A stretch of 64,000 nt of DNA from Theristus sp. LFF4_11 (GCA_030248135.1 JASANC010001989.1:62001-126000); one strand, 5' to 3'. Positions 19,308-31,599 are shown, counted from the stretch's first letter. Notes: generated from the sequence alone by a model not told the origin. Made by a program: numbers and translations.

Positions 19308-22300
19308 ATGACTCTTCTACACGCTCTGGTCTATTCGGTGCTACATGCACTTGTTGGTCTCACCATCAAGAACGACATGGTCGCTCAAGGTGGGTGTGAC
19401 TTTTTAATAAGATCTCGAATTAGTCGCTTCTCGTGTGGTTGCATTTTATCTGTTGGTCTGTTGATTATTCGGTTTTAACGGTTTCAAATAGAGGGCCAAT
19501 TTTTGGCGTAAAACTTTTAAATCCAACGCACCGAATGCAATCTGGCGCCATTTTCCGATTTACCACTGCGATTTACCGTCTCAAAAAAACGCCAGCTGGC
19601 CTTAATTTTACGCCAGTTGGCGTAAAAACGCCAGACAATTTTCTGCGACGGAAACGGCTGTTTTGACTTTGAGGTGGAGGCTAAACAGTGTGTTTTGTAC
19701 ATGGAATACAAGTCGAATTGCTTGTTACCAACTATGGTGTAGTTTCATCGAGGGTCGATTTCATCAGCCACCGTGTCGCTTAGCGCCCATAATTGGAATG
19801 CGCGTTCAACAAACATGTTCATTTTGCAGGCGAACTTTCGTTGTCCGACACCAACACACTGCCGGGCAGTCTGATGATGTCACCGGTGTACTTTGTGGAC
19901 AAACTCAGAGAAAAACTGCATCGGTCGAAAGCAAAACACGGCATTCTCTTGTTTGACCGCAGACTGAAGCGACAGTAAGTGGCTGAATTATTATTTTACG
20001 TGCAACACGTTGATTGACTGCGTGCAATTTTAGTCGCAGCCAATCAGCTGCTGCGTATGTTTCTCCTACATCGCATTGAGTGATTGAAGAACATTTCCGA
20101 ACATAGCACGCTGGCTGCCTATTCTAAAGCACAAATTTGATGGTGTCTTCCAGTCACACAATGCATAAAAATGTCCGAAGTTATGTCCGGTGTCCTGTCC
20201 GTCGCAATCTACAATGTCACGTCCCGCCGGAATTGAAAGTAGCTCATCAGTAGTTGAGAAGCGCAGGAATACTTTTATTCCCGGTACAGGACATACAGGC
20301 GGACACGGACACCGGAATCCATCTTGGACATTATTCTTCAGCGTGCCCCTCATAACACCAACACACTCATTACAGGGCTGTGCACTCGTGGTGGCCGGTG
20401 CGCGGGCGCGTCTGTCTCTACCGATGTTTCGAGGAGTTTGAACGGCGGATGCGGGTGATCGAGCGCACGCAGCCTCGTGTGCAATTCCATTCGCATTTCT
20501 ACGACCGCGACATTGTGACGAGCGTGTGCGAGTAAGTCAGTCATGTGAAACACGATCATTACGGTGTTGTTCAGGCGACTCCTGGCCGATCACTGTCATT
20601 GTCGCCTGCGATTTGCTTGGCTGAACTGTGTAAAATTGGCTAATTAGAACGATTTAAACAACACAGTTGTGGCTTAACAAAGCTACCGTGTGAAAGTTGC
20701 TCATGTGCTAACAGACGCCAGTGTGCTAGCACATTTGCTATCATTGGTGATTTGCTATCATCAAATGTGCAGCGCGTACCGCTCCGCGTACTTCTGCATG
20801 GGCAACTGCCACGCCAACGATGACCAGCTGCCGCCAGTGAGCGAGTTCTTGATGGGCCCACTGACATTCATGTGCATCGACTACTACGACGGTCGGTGGA
20901 CACGTCGCAGATGCGGCTGTGGCGTTGCATTGCACAAAGTCATGCAGTTTCAGTTTTGCTGCAGATCAACGGAAATATCGACTTTGGACAACTGAAGTTT
21001 ACGTACACACTGCAGTTTCGTTAAAGTATTTTCAGTGCATTAGCGGTTTGCACATTCCAGTTCTACAACAGTCGCTGCCGTGCTACCACGAGACGAACGT
21101 CACCGTGACGCAACACTGCGACGGCAAGTGCAAAGGCGAGCAGTCGATCACGCGCATCATTGCGATCTCAGACGCGACGGCGTTGCAGAGAAAACAGGCC
21201 GCGCAAATGATGCGCGACATGTGCAGGTGCGGGCAAACAACTTCAAGCGGCATTCATGAAGCAGTATTTAGTGACGCGTTGCTGTGTTAAAACATAGCTA
21301 CGCGGTCACTAAATACTGCTTCATGAATGCCCCCCTTTAGTGTACCACAGAAGCACTGGGGGGTATTGAGCACTGCTGCAAATCAATTTGCGGTGACCGT
21401 CTCCGTGCCGCAAGTATGCGCACCGTATGTTCCACGCCACCGTCGCACGGGTATGGTCCCGCTGCTGTGATACTTGCAGTGACTCATTCATCCTACTTCA
21501 GTTTCATCGAATGCATGCTCGATTGTCAGACGCCCATCTTCAAGCAAACGTGCCGCTCAGCGTTGCCGGGCGCTTTTGCCGCTGATTTTTTCCACTTTTT
21601 CTACATGCAAACCGTGCAGCTGTTCAAAGACGTCAACTTTGCGGACGACGACGTACCGGCCAGTTGCGACCGGCTGGCAATTCCGTCGTTGACAAAGATC
21701 CCATTCACAGGTACTGTATGTGGCCTGTCAGCGAGCAAAATGGGTCTTTGTTCACAGGATCACGCCATTCCGCCAAAACAATAAATATTTTTATGAGTGT
21801 TCTGCATGGCGATTCGTTGTCACACGGTGGTCAAATTGTCTCTTGAATAGCAATAATATACAATTTTCAGTTTTGAGTGTGTGGTTTTATGCTATTTGAT
21901 CAATCACGTGGGCTATTAGTTTTTGTTCACTGTGAACGCTATTGGTTGATTGAACGCCGTCAAGTGTCAACCAATAAGAAGCATCATTTGATTTTCAATT
22001 GCCAGCTAAAATGCGACAACACGCGAATCTGCTGACGCGACGTGACGGCAATGTGTATTTGGCAATAAATCGTCATTTCGTTGATCCAACTGATTTCGCG
22101 GTTGCAGACACCGTTGAATACAGGTGACACCAGATGCCGTTGCACTCGGTTTTGAGTTTGCTTTGCATCGTTGGTCTCTATTCAAAACAGCAACAACACT
22201 CGTGCTCTAGCTTTGCTTTGTATGTAGAGAAAAACTGCATCATGGTCATGGCCATGGTCATCGTTTTTACTGTCCGTCTTGGCGATTGATTTAAAAAAGT

Positions 22301-23955
22301 CCTGCGACAAACAATTTAGGATTAAAAGAATGTCTAAGGAATCAAAGGATCGCCTTTTCCTCCAGCCGACCACCATCCACCGCTCGCAAGTCGGTCTTGC
22401 CCGTTTTGCCAGCCATTCGCAACAACAACGGTTACGCCACAGAGTCTGACAAGCCGAACAGCAGTGCATACGGTGCAAACAGCAAGCCCCCCAGCAGCTA
22501 CGGTCCACCGGCGGCGCCGAGCGGTGACGCTGCTTTGCCACGAGCGCCCGCTTCGAAGGAGCAAGCCACTTTGAGTGCGGACACAAAAAACAGCACTAGC
22601 AAATTAGACTACACCAGCCTTCATACGTTTTTGCTGGCGACTATCTTTTTTAAATGTTTTATCAATAAAATTTTGACGTGCTAATCAGTTTTTTCGGTTT
22701 TCAAAAGAATTATTTTTTAAACCTCAATAAAAAAAAACTGTGTTCGATTGTCTTGTGAGTCCGATGTGGATTTCACGTTTGTGTCTTGCCGATTTCCTCA
22801 ATTTTCACCCCCTTATCTGACTTCCAGGCAGCAGCAGCACCGTGACTCCGTCGACCGCAGCACAGCCCACGACCAAGGCAGCCAATGTCGTCCAGTCACA
22901 ACCGCCGAAAGCCTCATCGTCGTTTGTCCTTCAAACGCAAACCGTGCACCAAGGGGACGAGGAGCTCGAGCAACAGACACCAGCCGTCATAAATCAAGCT
23001 GGCAGCTCGTACCAAGCGCAACAAATTTTAGCCCCAGCGAAACCGTCTGTTGGTTCGCTCGCTCCGTCTTCTGACAAGTTGCCGGTGCGTGGAATTACAA
23101 TAAAAACGAGTTTGCTCTTCTTGTGTGCGGTTAAAAATGGCCAATTGGAAACTTGAAAATGCCAGTTCATGAGTGATGGTCTAAAAGTGATCGAAAGAAT
23201 GCTATGTGCGGCTGTACTGGTCACGCTAATAAAAACGTCCTAACCTAATTAGTATCCGGTCCGGAGGGGTGTCCTGTCCCGGAAATAAAAGTCCTGTCAC
23301 ATAAAAAGCGCTTCGGGGTGGCATAGCCACTGCTGATGAGCTACTTTCAGGTCACGGCGATGGACACCCGGGCAGACAAAACATCCCGACGGACGGGACA
23401 CGGGACACCACTTGGGACATTTCCATTTAACGTGGCGTTGCGTTGTTTCAGCGTCCCCCGACGGTTCGGCCAATTGCGCCTGCCGCCTCTGGGCCCCGCC
23501 CACGCGACAGCGTCATCCCACAGTTGCCGTCGCTCAAGACACAACACAACAACACCAATGCATACAAGCCAACGATTGTGAACACCAGTAATGCAGAGGC
23601 ATCAATCAACACGGATGGAAGCAATGAGCAAGCAACAAATAATGGTTATGGCCCACCGGTGGCGGCGTCACAGATTCAAAATGTAACAAGCTACTCGCAG
23701 CGTGCTGCTACTGCTGACAAGCTGTCCAGTGGTGAAGATGAAACACCAAGCAAAAATGACGATTTGACCGTACGGTGTCCGTGCTCCGAGGAGATTGGAC
23801 GATTGAATGCGACCGTCGGTCGCCTGCAAAAGGCTGAACAGTTGCTCAGAATTCAGTTGGAGAAACTGCGATTGGATTTCGAAACGATCAGGGTGCTGCT
23901 GATGAATGGTGTGCCCGAAGGATTAGCGGAGTATTTGAACAATCGCAGAAATTGA
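19308..23955 (+). CDS. Secreted cysteine-rich protein with coiled-coil C-terminus (CPG4-like?)
   Basis: Ten exons join with matching phases: 19308-19389, 19830-19974, 20376-20531, 20773-20891, 21061-21226, 21502-21710, 22108-22123 (16 nt), 22366-22523, 22828-23084 and 23452-23955; total 1,812 nt, 603 aa. The N-terminus (MTLLHALVYSVLHALVGLTI) looks like a signal peptide. A possible furin-type site, RRLKR, lies near residue 72. The middle third has many paired cysteines (CLYRC, FCMGNCH, CDGKC, ECMLDC). A Pro/Ser/Thr/Asn-rich linker follows, then an acidic coiled coil (EEIGRLNATVGRLQKAEQLL). The Cys spacing is loosely like nematode CPG4-type secreted proteins, but I am not sure of the family. 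Introns carry several small repeats. An alternative 3' end is possible at 22684. Confidence 0.8.
20178..20330. repeat. Inverted-repeat element (TCCGGTGTCC ends) in an intron
   Basis: The left end 'gtccggtgtcctgtccgtc' and right end 'ggcggacacggacaccgg' are inverted copies around a short core. The core 'tgaaagtagctcatc' recurs inverted at about 23332-23348 inside a similar element (about 23255-23420), so this is a small dispersed MITE-like family. Confidence 0.6.
21249..21331. repeat. 83-bp palindromic MITE, copy 1
   Basis: The element begins GGCATTCATGAAGCAG and ends with its reverse complement, CTGCTTCATGAATGCC, forming a near-complete hairpin. It lies in an intron of the Cys-rich gene. Related copies are at 31286-31365, 41471-41513 (half) and 48258-48340. 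Confidence 0.9.
22366..22684 (+). CDS. Alternative terminal exon of the Cys-rich gene (hydrophobic tail)
   Basis: If the donor at 22523/22524 is not used, the exon reads through to a stop at 22684. It then encodes a Ser/Pro-rich segment and a hydrophobic end (LHTFLLATIFFKCFINKIL). An AATAAA signal lies at about 22665, close to the stop, as in a short 3' end. The total would be 403 aa. The tail could act as a membrane or GPI-attachment signal; this is inference, and simple intron retention is the alternative. Confidence 0.4.
23255..23420. repeat. Inverted-repeat element, second copy
   Basis: It shares 'gtgtcctgtcc', the inverted 'ggacgggacacgggacacc' and the core 'gatgagctactttca' with the element at 20178-20330, in the opposite orientation. 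It lies in the last intron of the Cys-rich gene. Confidence 0.55.
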
Positions 23956-24838
23956 GGGGGGTAATTCTGGGTGATAGTTATGATTTTGCACTGTTTACAC
24001 GTTCAAGAAAATGCCAAAATCCATGCCGAAATTCATTCCATGCCCAAATCCATTCCAAGAAAAAAGATTCGCAAAAAAATCGTTCGCTTTTTCTGCGGTC
24101 GTTTTTTTATTGTGGCACAAATTTTAGCATGGAATAGAGTTTTGGCATTTTTTAGCGTGCTATGATTCTATGAACCTTTTGATTTTTGCACAGAATTGTT
24201 GAAATGACAAGTCACCACATGATTGATGTGGTTAGCAGTCGAAGAACATTTTACTGTGTTTTTGTTTTTTGTTCTGAATTGTAAGTGAACGGTTTTTGAA
24301 TTCCAATAAATTTTTCTTCGAACCACACACACAAATGTACGTTTTGTTTTAAATTGTCAAAGCAACACAGAAAAAATTAAAAAGAAAGTAAAACAGACGC
24401 GGTGAATGAAACGTTGCTTAATGAAATTGTTCCCATAATCAACGAGAGCGTGTCAACAATTTACTTTTTTTATCAGACCACATGTATGAATGGCTTTATC
24501 AAATTGTTCAAAAAACTGCGTTTTCTGCTTCTATTACGGTCGGCTTAACATAAAAAAAAACGTGAAGCCACGCCGCGTGTGCACAAATAAAAAAGTGAAC
24601 AAAACATATGGATAACAGAAACACGCCTTTACATGTATTTTATTTCCCTAATTTAAAAAAACTTAAAGGAAAACACGGAAAAAAAACTACACACAGTGGC
24701 AGGACCGGTTTGAACACAACAAGCAGCAGCGGAACCTTTTAGCTTTCAACTTCTCAATTCAACTTGTACGGACTTCCCCGACAGAAAAGTAAGGATTGAT
24801 GAGAAAAGGAGTTTTGTGTGATTGGGGGTTAAGTTCTA
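23956..24838. other. Intergenic, AT-rich
   Basis: No convincing gene is seen. Around 24005-24075 there are repeated 'ccattccatgcc'-like phrases similar to those at 34975-35110. Several AATAAA-like signals (for example about 24305) may serve the upstream gene. Confidence 0.5.
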
Positions 24839-25872
24839 ATTATCTAAAAATGCGGGAGACGCATATAAAAGGAGGAATATGGCCTTGTGTAAGCAGTGAA
24901 AGACTTGGCTCGACAACCTTTTCAAGTCTCTGATGTGGTACACACGGATACAAGTACATAAGAGTCATATTTTTGCGCCGCGTTTGTTGTTTACAAGCTT
25001 GTTGAAAAGCGTAAAAATTTTGAAGTTATCTAGATATTTTTCAATTGTCCTCTTCAGTTTAGTCTAAAATCACATCATGTGCGAAATTCTGTACAGCATG
25101 GCCGAATAAATGAGGCAGTCCATCAAGGCGGGATTAGTCGCTGACTAGGAGTTGTCTTTTTCAAAAATGCCAACATAATTTCCAATCATGTGTGCAAGGG
25201 AGAAAGAATGAACAGAATAATACGGATAATCCATTAGCTTAAAAAACGCGTCAAATTTGGCATACAATTTGGTTTCTGAACTTCTTTTTCTTTTATTCAA
25301 AATTCGCGCGCTCCTTGCACCCTGAAAAAAGCTGCCATGTTTAATCGGCTATACTGTAAATTCTGTGCAAAAAACAGAAACATCAGAGATTGCAAAACAT
25401 TGCTGCATGTAGCTTTATCGTTGTTGCTAACGTACGCACCGCTGTGCATACAGCAGCACCAGTGCAAAAAGTGTTGTCTTCCGTTGATTTTCACCCTTTT
25501 TACCAAACTCTTGTGACAGGATAAACCGGTGAGTCATTGCCACAGAAGGAGACCTTGCGTTCCCAATGCCTCTGCGATACACTTTGTGCAAACCAGTGTC
25601 AGCGATCTAAAGTCTGATCGTTATTTTAGTGGTTTTAGAGGTCGCTAAATGCTAGAAAAAGGCAAATGTGAAAGTTTCATTTGTCTACAATGTACGAGGG
25701 TTGCCACTTGCAACCTAAATAAAAAATAAACGGCGCAAAAATATGACTCTTATGTACTTGTATCCGTGTGTACCACATCAGAGACTTGAAAAGGTTGTCG
25801 AGCCAAGTCTTTCACTGCTTACACAAGGCCATATTCCTCCTTTTATATGCGTCTCCCGCATTTTTAGATAAT
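24839..25872. mobile_element. Non-autonomous DNA element with 142-bp terminal inverted repeats
   Basis: The left arm 24839-24980 is an almost exact reverse complement of 25731-25872. The ends read ATTATCTAAAAATGCGGGAG and its complement. The inside has no transposase-like frame; the best ORF (25297-25506, minus) is short and unmatched. A partial arm recurs at 30546-30590 and part of the interior (about 25080-25340) recurs inverted at about 35908-36190, so the parts are dispersed. Confidence 0.88.
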
Positions 25873-25944
25873 ATTCTGACTTTTACATAAGCCCCGAAGG
25901 TCGGACCAAAATCACAATACGTTGGGCACACAACTCAGGTTTTT

Positions 25945-27567
25945 CATTTTTCGTTTTTAGGCCAATTTCGTCTATGCTATTTCTACGGCCGATTCGCCCA
26001 AAATCGTCACGATTCAGTACCTAGAAATTGCTCACATAAGAAAACTGACCCAAAAGCCGTGATCGGCGCAATGAATTACCATAGAAAACACCGACTTCTT
26101 GTTTTTCATTTCTGGACCGGTTTCACTAAATTCCACGGCCGATTCGCCCGAAATCGTCACGATTCGGTATCTATAGTTGCTCACATGAAAAAACTATCAC
26201 AAAATCCGTGATCAGTGTATTTAATTACCATGGAAAACACCGTTTTTTTTGTTTTTCATTTCTGGACCAATTTCGCCAATTTCCACGGCCGATTCGCCCG
26301 AAATCGTCACGATTCAGTATCTAGAGTTGCTCACATAAAAAAACTAACACAAAATCCGTGATCAGCGCATTGAATTACCCTGGAAAACATCCTTTTCTTA
26401 TTTTTCGTTTCTGGACCGATTTCGCCAATTTCCACGGCCGATTCGCCCGAAATCGTCACGATTCAGTATCTAGAGTTGCTCACGTAAGAAAACTAACCCA
26501 AAATCCGTAATCAGCGCATTGAATTACCCTGGAAAACATCCTTTTCTTGTTTTTCGTTTCTGGACCGATTTCGCCAATTTCGACGGCCGATTCGCCCGAA
26601 ATCGTCACGATTCGGTATCTAGAGTTGCTCACATAAGAAAACTAACCCAAAATCCGTGATCGGCGCAATGAATTACCATGGAAAACACCGACTTCTTGTT
26701 TTTCATTTCTGGACCGGTTTCACTAAATTCGACGGCCGATTCGCCCGAAATCGTCACGATTCGGTATCTAGAGTTGCTCACATAAAAAAACTAACACAAA
26801 ATCTGTGATCAGTGTATTTAATTACCACGGAAAACACCGTTTTTTTGTTTTTCATTTCTGGACCGATTTCGCCAATTTCCACGGCCGATTCGCCCGAAAT
26901 CGTCACGATTCAGCATCTAGAGTTGCTTACATAAAAAACTAACCCAAAATCCGTGATCAGCGCATTGAATTACCATGGAAAACACCCTTTTCTTGTTTTT
27001 CGTTTCTGGACCGATTTCGCCAATTTCGACGGCCGATTCGCCCGAAATCGTCACGATTCAGTATCTAGAGTTGCTCACGTAAGAAAACTAACCGAAAATC
27101 CGTGATCAGCGCATTGAATTACCCTGGAAAACACCTTTTTCTTGTTTTTCGTTTCTGGACCGATTTCGCCAATTTCGACGGCCGATTCGCCCGAAATCGT
27201 CACGATTCGGTATCTAGAGTTGCTCACATAAGAAAACTAACCCAAAATCCGTGATCAGCGGATTGAATTACATTGGAAAACATAGTTTTCTTGTTTTTCA
27301 TTTCTAGACCGATTTCGCCGATTTCCACGGCCGATTCGCCCGAAATCGACACGATTCAGTATCTAGAGTTGCTCACGTAAGAAAACTAACCCAAAATCCG
27401 TGATCAGCGCATTGAATTACCCTGGAAAACAATCTTTTCTTGTTTTTCGTTTCTGGACCGATTTCGCCAATTTCGACGGCCGATTCGCCCGAAATCGTCA
27501 CGATTCAGCATCTAGAGTTGCTCACGTAAGAAAACTAACCCAAAATCCGTGATCAGCGCATTGAATT
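25945..27567. repeat. 149-bp tandem satellite, block 2
   Basis: About eleven units of the same satellite as at 1-1465, in the same orientation. The first unit (from about 25945) is the most diverged, as expected at an array edge. Confidence 0.95.
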
Positions 27568-28088
27568 ACTACGGACTAGACCTTTTTCCTACTATTTTTC
27601 GCAGCTCAGACAAAATTTGTAAGAGTGAAAAACTGATACCCAGTCAAAATGCTACGAACTTTCAAAGAATGCACAATTTTGACTCAAAAAAGTGCCCGGG
27701 CAAAAAAATTAACTAAATTTTCAAAAAATACGGATGAAATTACCCTAGGAAACATTTTTGTTCAACTGTGAAAGTGTCCCAGCTAAAAATTGAAAGGGCG
27801 AACACTTAAAACCAGGTGAAAACCCTCCGAACAATTAAAAATGCCCAATTTTTACCCAAAAACAGGGTCGGGGTAAAAAATTAACCCAATTTTCAAAATC
27901 TCCGGGTGGAATTACCCCAGGGAACATTTTTGTTCGACTGTGAAAGTGTCGCAGGTAAAAATTTAAAGGGCGAACACATGTTGATTACATACCTGAAAAA
28001 AAAAGGACAAAGGGAAAGAAGTAACACTGTTTTCAGAATAGGTTTTTCGTGTCTACAGCGTATGAAAAGTAGTCGAATAAAAATTTTT
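27568..28088. repeat. Unique satellite tail (copy 2)
   Basis: Nearly identical to 1466-1980, including the two internal subunits and the end 'gtatgaaaagtagtcg.ataaaaattttt', after which the two loci diverge. The shared end defines the right boundary of a composite satellite-plus-tail repeat. Confidence 0.85.
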
Positions 28089-29951
28089 TCGCGGCTCCAA
28101 GCACAACTTTGGGTGTTCGTTTCGTGTGCACGGAACCAAGTTTGTGGCTTATACTATGCTCGCTGGACGCAGCGAGCAAATTTGAAAAAAGCGCGCGAGG
28201 GGATAACGGCTCATATTATGCGTGATGCGCTGTCCGCTCGCTGGCGCTCGCTCGCGCATCCGCATGATTTTGAACATTTCAGATGAAAAAAGATTGATGG
28301 GAAAATGTTGATTCACTATTCGTACATATGACCGCGCATTTCAGGGATCCACTTCGTTGGTCAAATGGACCCAGTGTCGTCTGCCAACTGCCGTGTGCTG
28401 AATGCGCTTGCAGCTGATCGCATTGAGTGGCAATCGAATGGAGATCCGTTTGATCACGTACGCGCGTGTATTTGGTAGACCAACTTGTTGTGCACAGAGT
28501 AGCTCTGAGTGGAACAGACAATCAACATACAGATTTCAAATGAGAACTTGCTGACGAACTTCATGTCCATTCACATCGAGACATCCTCCAACAATCTCCA
28601 TATTTTAGCCAGTGCTAAAAGAAGGAGATGGTACTAGTGGTACTTTTCATTGGTTACACGCTGATATATAGTTTCAAAGAAGCACAGCATTTGGCACATC
28701 ATTGAGTCTGCAATTGCAGTTGACGGTGCGTGATGCGTGCAACAACGAGACGCACACATATCAGTTCGGCACGGGCATGCAAAACGCACAGCAGACGTTG
28801 CTGAAAGCATTCCCAAACGACGCAGCCGCTGTCAACGAATTCTTCCGGCTTTTGGTTTGCTTTTGTGAATTGCAGGTGTCCGGTTTTCAGTCCGCCGGCG
28901 TGTACCACGTTGTGCACCTCTTCCATGTGGCATTCTGGTAATAAAGGTGGCCAATCAGCGGAAACACCCCACACTCGACGTTTTTGGCCACTTTTATTTT
29001 TGCGACCGGACATGAGTGCAGAACGCCGGAGACCTTTCCAAATGCTTTTTGACATTGGCCGCAAAAATGGTCAATGGAATGTGTGTTGACCAAGATTTTT
29101 TTCAAATATTGTAGGACAAGTCGGTCACCGTGGTCGAATTTCTACAATCTTATGATGAGGGATAATCGGTAAACTGTTTCCATTTCAGAGCCTTGACCGA
29201 AGCATTTCAACTGCTTTCGTGTTGGGCAAATTGCTGCCAATTTGGTGAGCTGAAAACTACAAATTAGGAAAATTGTAGCAGTTATCCTCCTTCAGTTTCA
29301 CATTGCTAGCAAACAAATGCACCCATCAAAAAACTCTGCTCACAAACTGTCAAACAAGCGTGAAGTTTGTGAAGCCTAAGAAGCAGGTTGTACTGACTAC
29401 TGAGTGTTCCGTGATCCTGTGTATGCACGTAGGGTCTTCAAACTAATTTACAAATGGAAACTGTACAAATTGATGGGTGCGCTGTCGAACTTTTTTGAAT
29501 TGGCACAACGCAATGCAATCGATGTCATCAACGAACTGACCGACAATGAGGAGCTGAGGGCGGTCTTGCTCTATCTGCTGCCCACGATTGGTTGGTAAAA
29601 CGGACAGATTGGTTTTTTGATTGGTTCACTGGTTTTTGGACACATTTTTGCCCAAATAATTGAATCACACGGCTTTTTAATGGCTGATTCAATTTTTGGA
29701 TTTTCCCCGTTTTTTTGTGTCGCTATCACAGATTCGCTGTTTCCGCTCAGGCTTCGACCTGCACACGGCGCCGTGGTTCATGTTGAGCGGCGTCTGGAAT
29801 CACTACATGACCATGGGAAGCTGGTACCCGAAAGGCGGTGGGGATACGATTTCACAGAATTTAGTGCCCACCATTCTTGCCAGCGGTGGGCAGGTTTTGG
29901 TGCGTGCCGACGTTACAGCGATAAACGTGGATGAAAGTGGACAGGCACGCG

Positions 29952-30405
29952 GTGAGGGGCGTTTCAGAAATGAATGTTTTATAGCACTGGGCACTGGGCT
30001 AAACGGCACACAACTTTTGAAAAAAGTTTTTGAAGCAAAACGGGTTTTTCGCACGAAAGTTGCAATAAATTCCTGAGTCAGTTCATACTGAAGTACATCA
30101 AAAGCACGTCTCCATGGACGGTACGGTAGTGCTGAAACACGTGACGTGAAGTGACGTGAGGTGACGAGACTTAACGTGACACGACATGACGTGACGTGAC
30201 GTGACGTGACGTGACGTGACGTGACGTGACATGACGTGTAGTGACGTGACGTGACGTGACGTGACGTGACGTGACGTGACGTGACGTGTAGTGACTTGAT
30301 GTGACGTGACGTGACGTGACGTGACGTATCAGACGTGACGTGACGTGTCGTGACGTATGCACACACGTCAGTACAACCGGGCTTTTATTGTCTTGCAACA
30401 TACAG
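29952..30405. repeat. (ACGTG)n pentanucleotide repeat inside the RetSat-like intron, copy 2
   Basis: The intron holds the lead 'caaaagcacgtctccatggac' followed by a long GACGT array (about 30137-30355), the same structure as at 18114-18345. It nearly fills the intron. Confidence 0.9.
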
Positions 30406-30545
30406 GCGTCACCGTGCGTCAAGGCAGCCGCAACTACAAACTACGAGCCCCCGTCATCATTTCTGCGGCAGGCGTTTGCAGTACATTTCACAGGTTGCTG
30501 CCCCCTGAGATCGCCTCGAAATCAAGCAAGTCGAAATGAAACACA

Positions 30546-30590
30546 AATTATCTAAAAATGCGGAAGACGCATATAAAAGGAGGAATATAG
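30546..30590 (+). repeat. Solo fragment of the 142-bp inverted repeat
   Basis: The sequence 'attatctaaaaatgcgg.agacgcatataaaagg' repeats the outer end of the element at 24839-25872 with one mismatch in the compared part. It lies just after exon 5 of the RetSat-like gene and could explain the splice-phase problem there. Confidence 0.8.
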
Positions 30591-31285
30591 AAAATACTGC
30601 AACGTTTGCTAATTTTGTGACAATTGGCAACAATAATCATTGCAGGATACTACAAGTACGGTACCAAATCCAATGGCCTGTCGCTGCACATGATGTTCGT
30701 TGGAGTGAAAGCAAGTGCCAGTGAACTTGGCGTGGACAAACGCAACCAGATTTACATGAACGGAGATAATTTGGTGGAAAGACTGGGAGAATACCTGCGC
30801 AGTGACCTGCACACTTTGCTCGAGCAGCCACCGCCGTTTTATCTGATCACGTTTCCCTCCACAAAAACGGGCGCACAGTCGCAAGGTGAAACATTAGACG
30901 GCAATTTTTTGATACTTGAATTCTTTCATTTCTTAGAATTATTTTTTATTCTTTGATAAAAAAGCGCCAACGTTAACTGGAACAGTACAGCATATCCGCT
31001 TTTTGTCTGTTCTGCATAATCAATCAAAACAAAAAAACGTGGAATGGCTAGTGAGAACGGAAGTGAAAACGCGGAAGCTCCAATCAGTGACAACGATTCA
31101 AAGCGTTTTCACTTCTTTAAAAATCCCATGCTCACGTAAACTGGTAGCACGGACTTAACTGAGAAAACCACTCGCACGATCAATCGTACCACACAGCACC
31201 ACAGCGTCAGTCGTTGCGATAATTCAAGACGCTGTGCGGGTTGATTACTTAACGTAACTGGTTGTCGAAACCGGTTATCTAATGG

Positions 31286-31365
31286 GGCATTCATAAAAAA
31301 GTATCTAGTGACCGCACAGCCATGTTTTAACACAACGTGAAAAAATACCGCTTCATGAATGCGCC
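31286..31365. repeat. Palindromic MITE, diverged copy
   Basis: Ends 'ggcattcat' and 'cttcatgaatgcgcc' flank a diverged body sharing 'agtgaccgc' and 'catgttttaacac' with the 83-bp family at 21249. It lies in a RetSat-like intron. Confidence 0.75.
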
Positions 31366-31599
31366 TTTTAGTTGTATGTAAACAGCGAATCCAGAGTGCC
31401 CGCATTTTGTTCACTGTTTCAGAGCACACGACGTGCGTGATGAGCGTGCCAACGTGCAGCCGTGCGTACAGCCAGTTCCAGAGCTCCACCCATAAACGCA
31501 GGCCGATCGACTACAAGCAATACAAACGAGAGTTGACGCAGCTGTTCGCTGAGATTTTGTTGTCGCACTATCCACAACTGGAAAACAAGGTTGGCGATC

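Noticed and set aside
23956..28344. Missing FAD-binding exon of the RetSat-like gene
   Set aside because: Searched by eye on the plus strand for GxGxxG followed by a GGC-type stretch; none convincing among the repeats.
28855..28875. 21-nt intron in the RetSat-like gene
   Set aside because: The segment is in frame without a stop, so reading through as coding is simpler than such a short intron.
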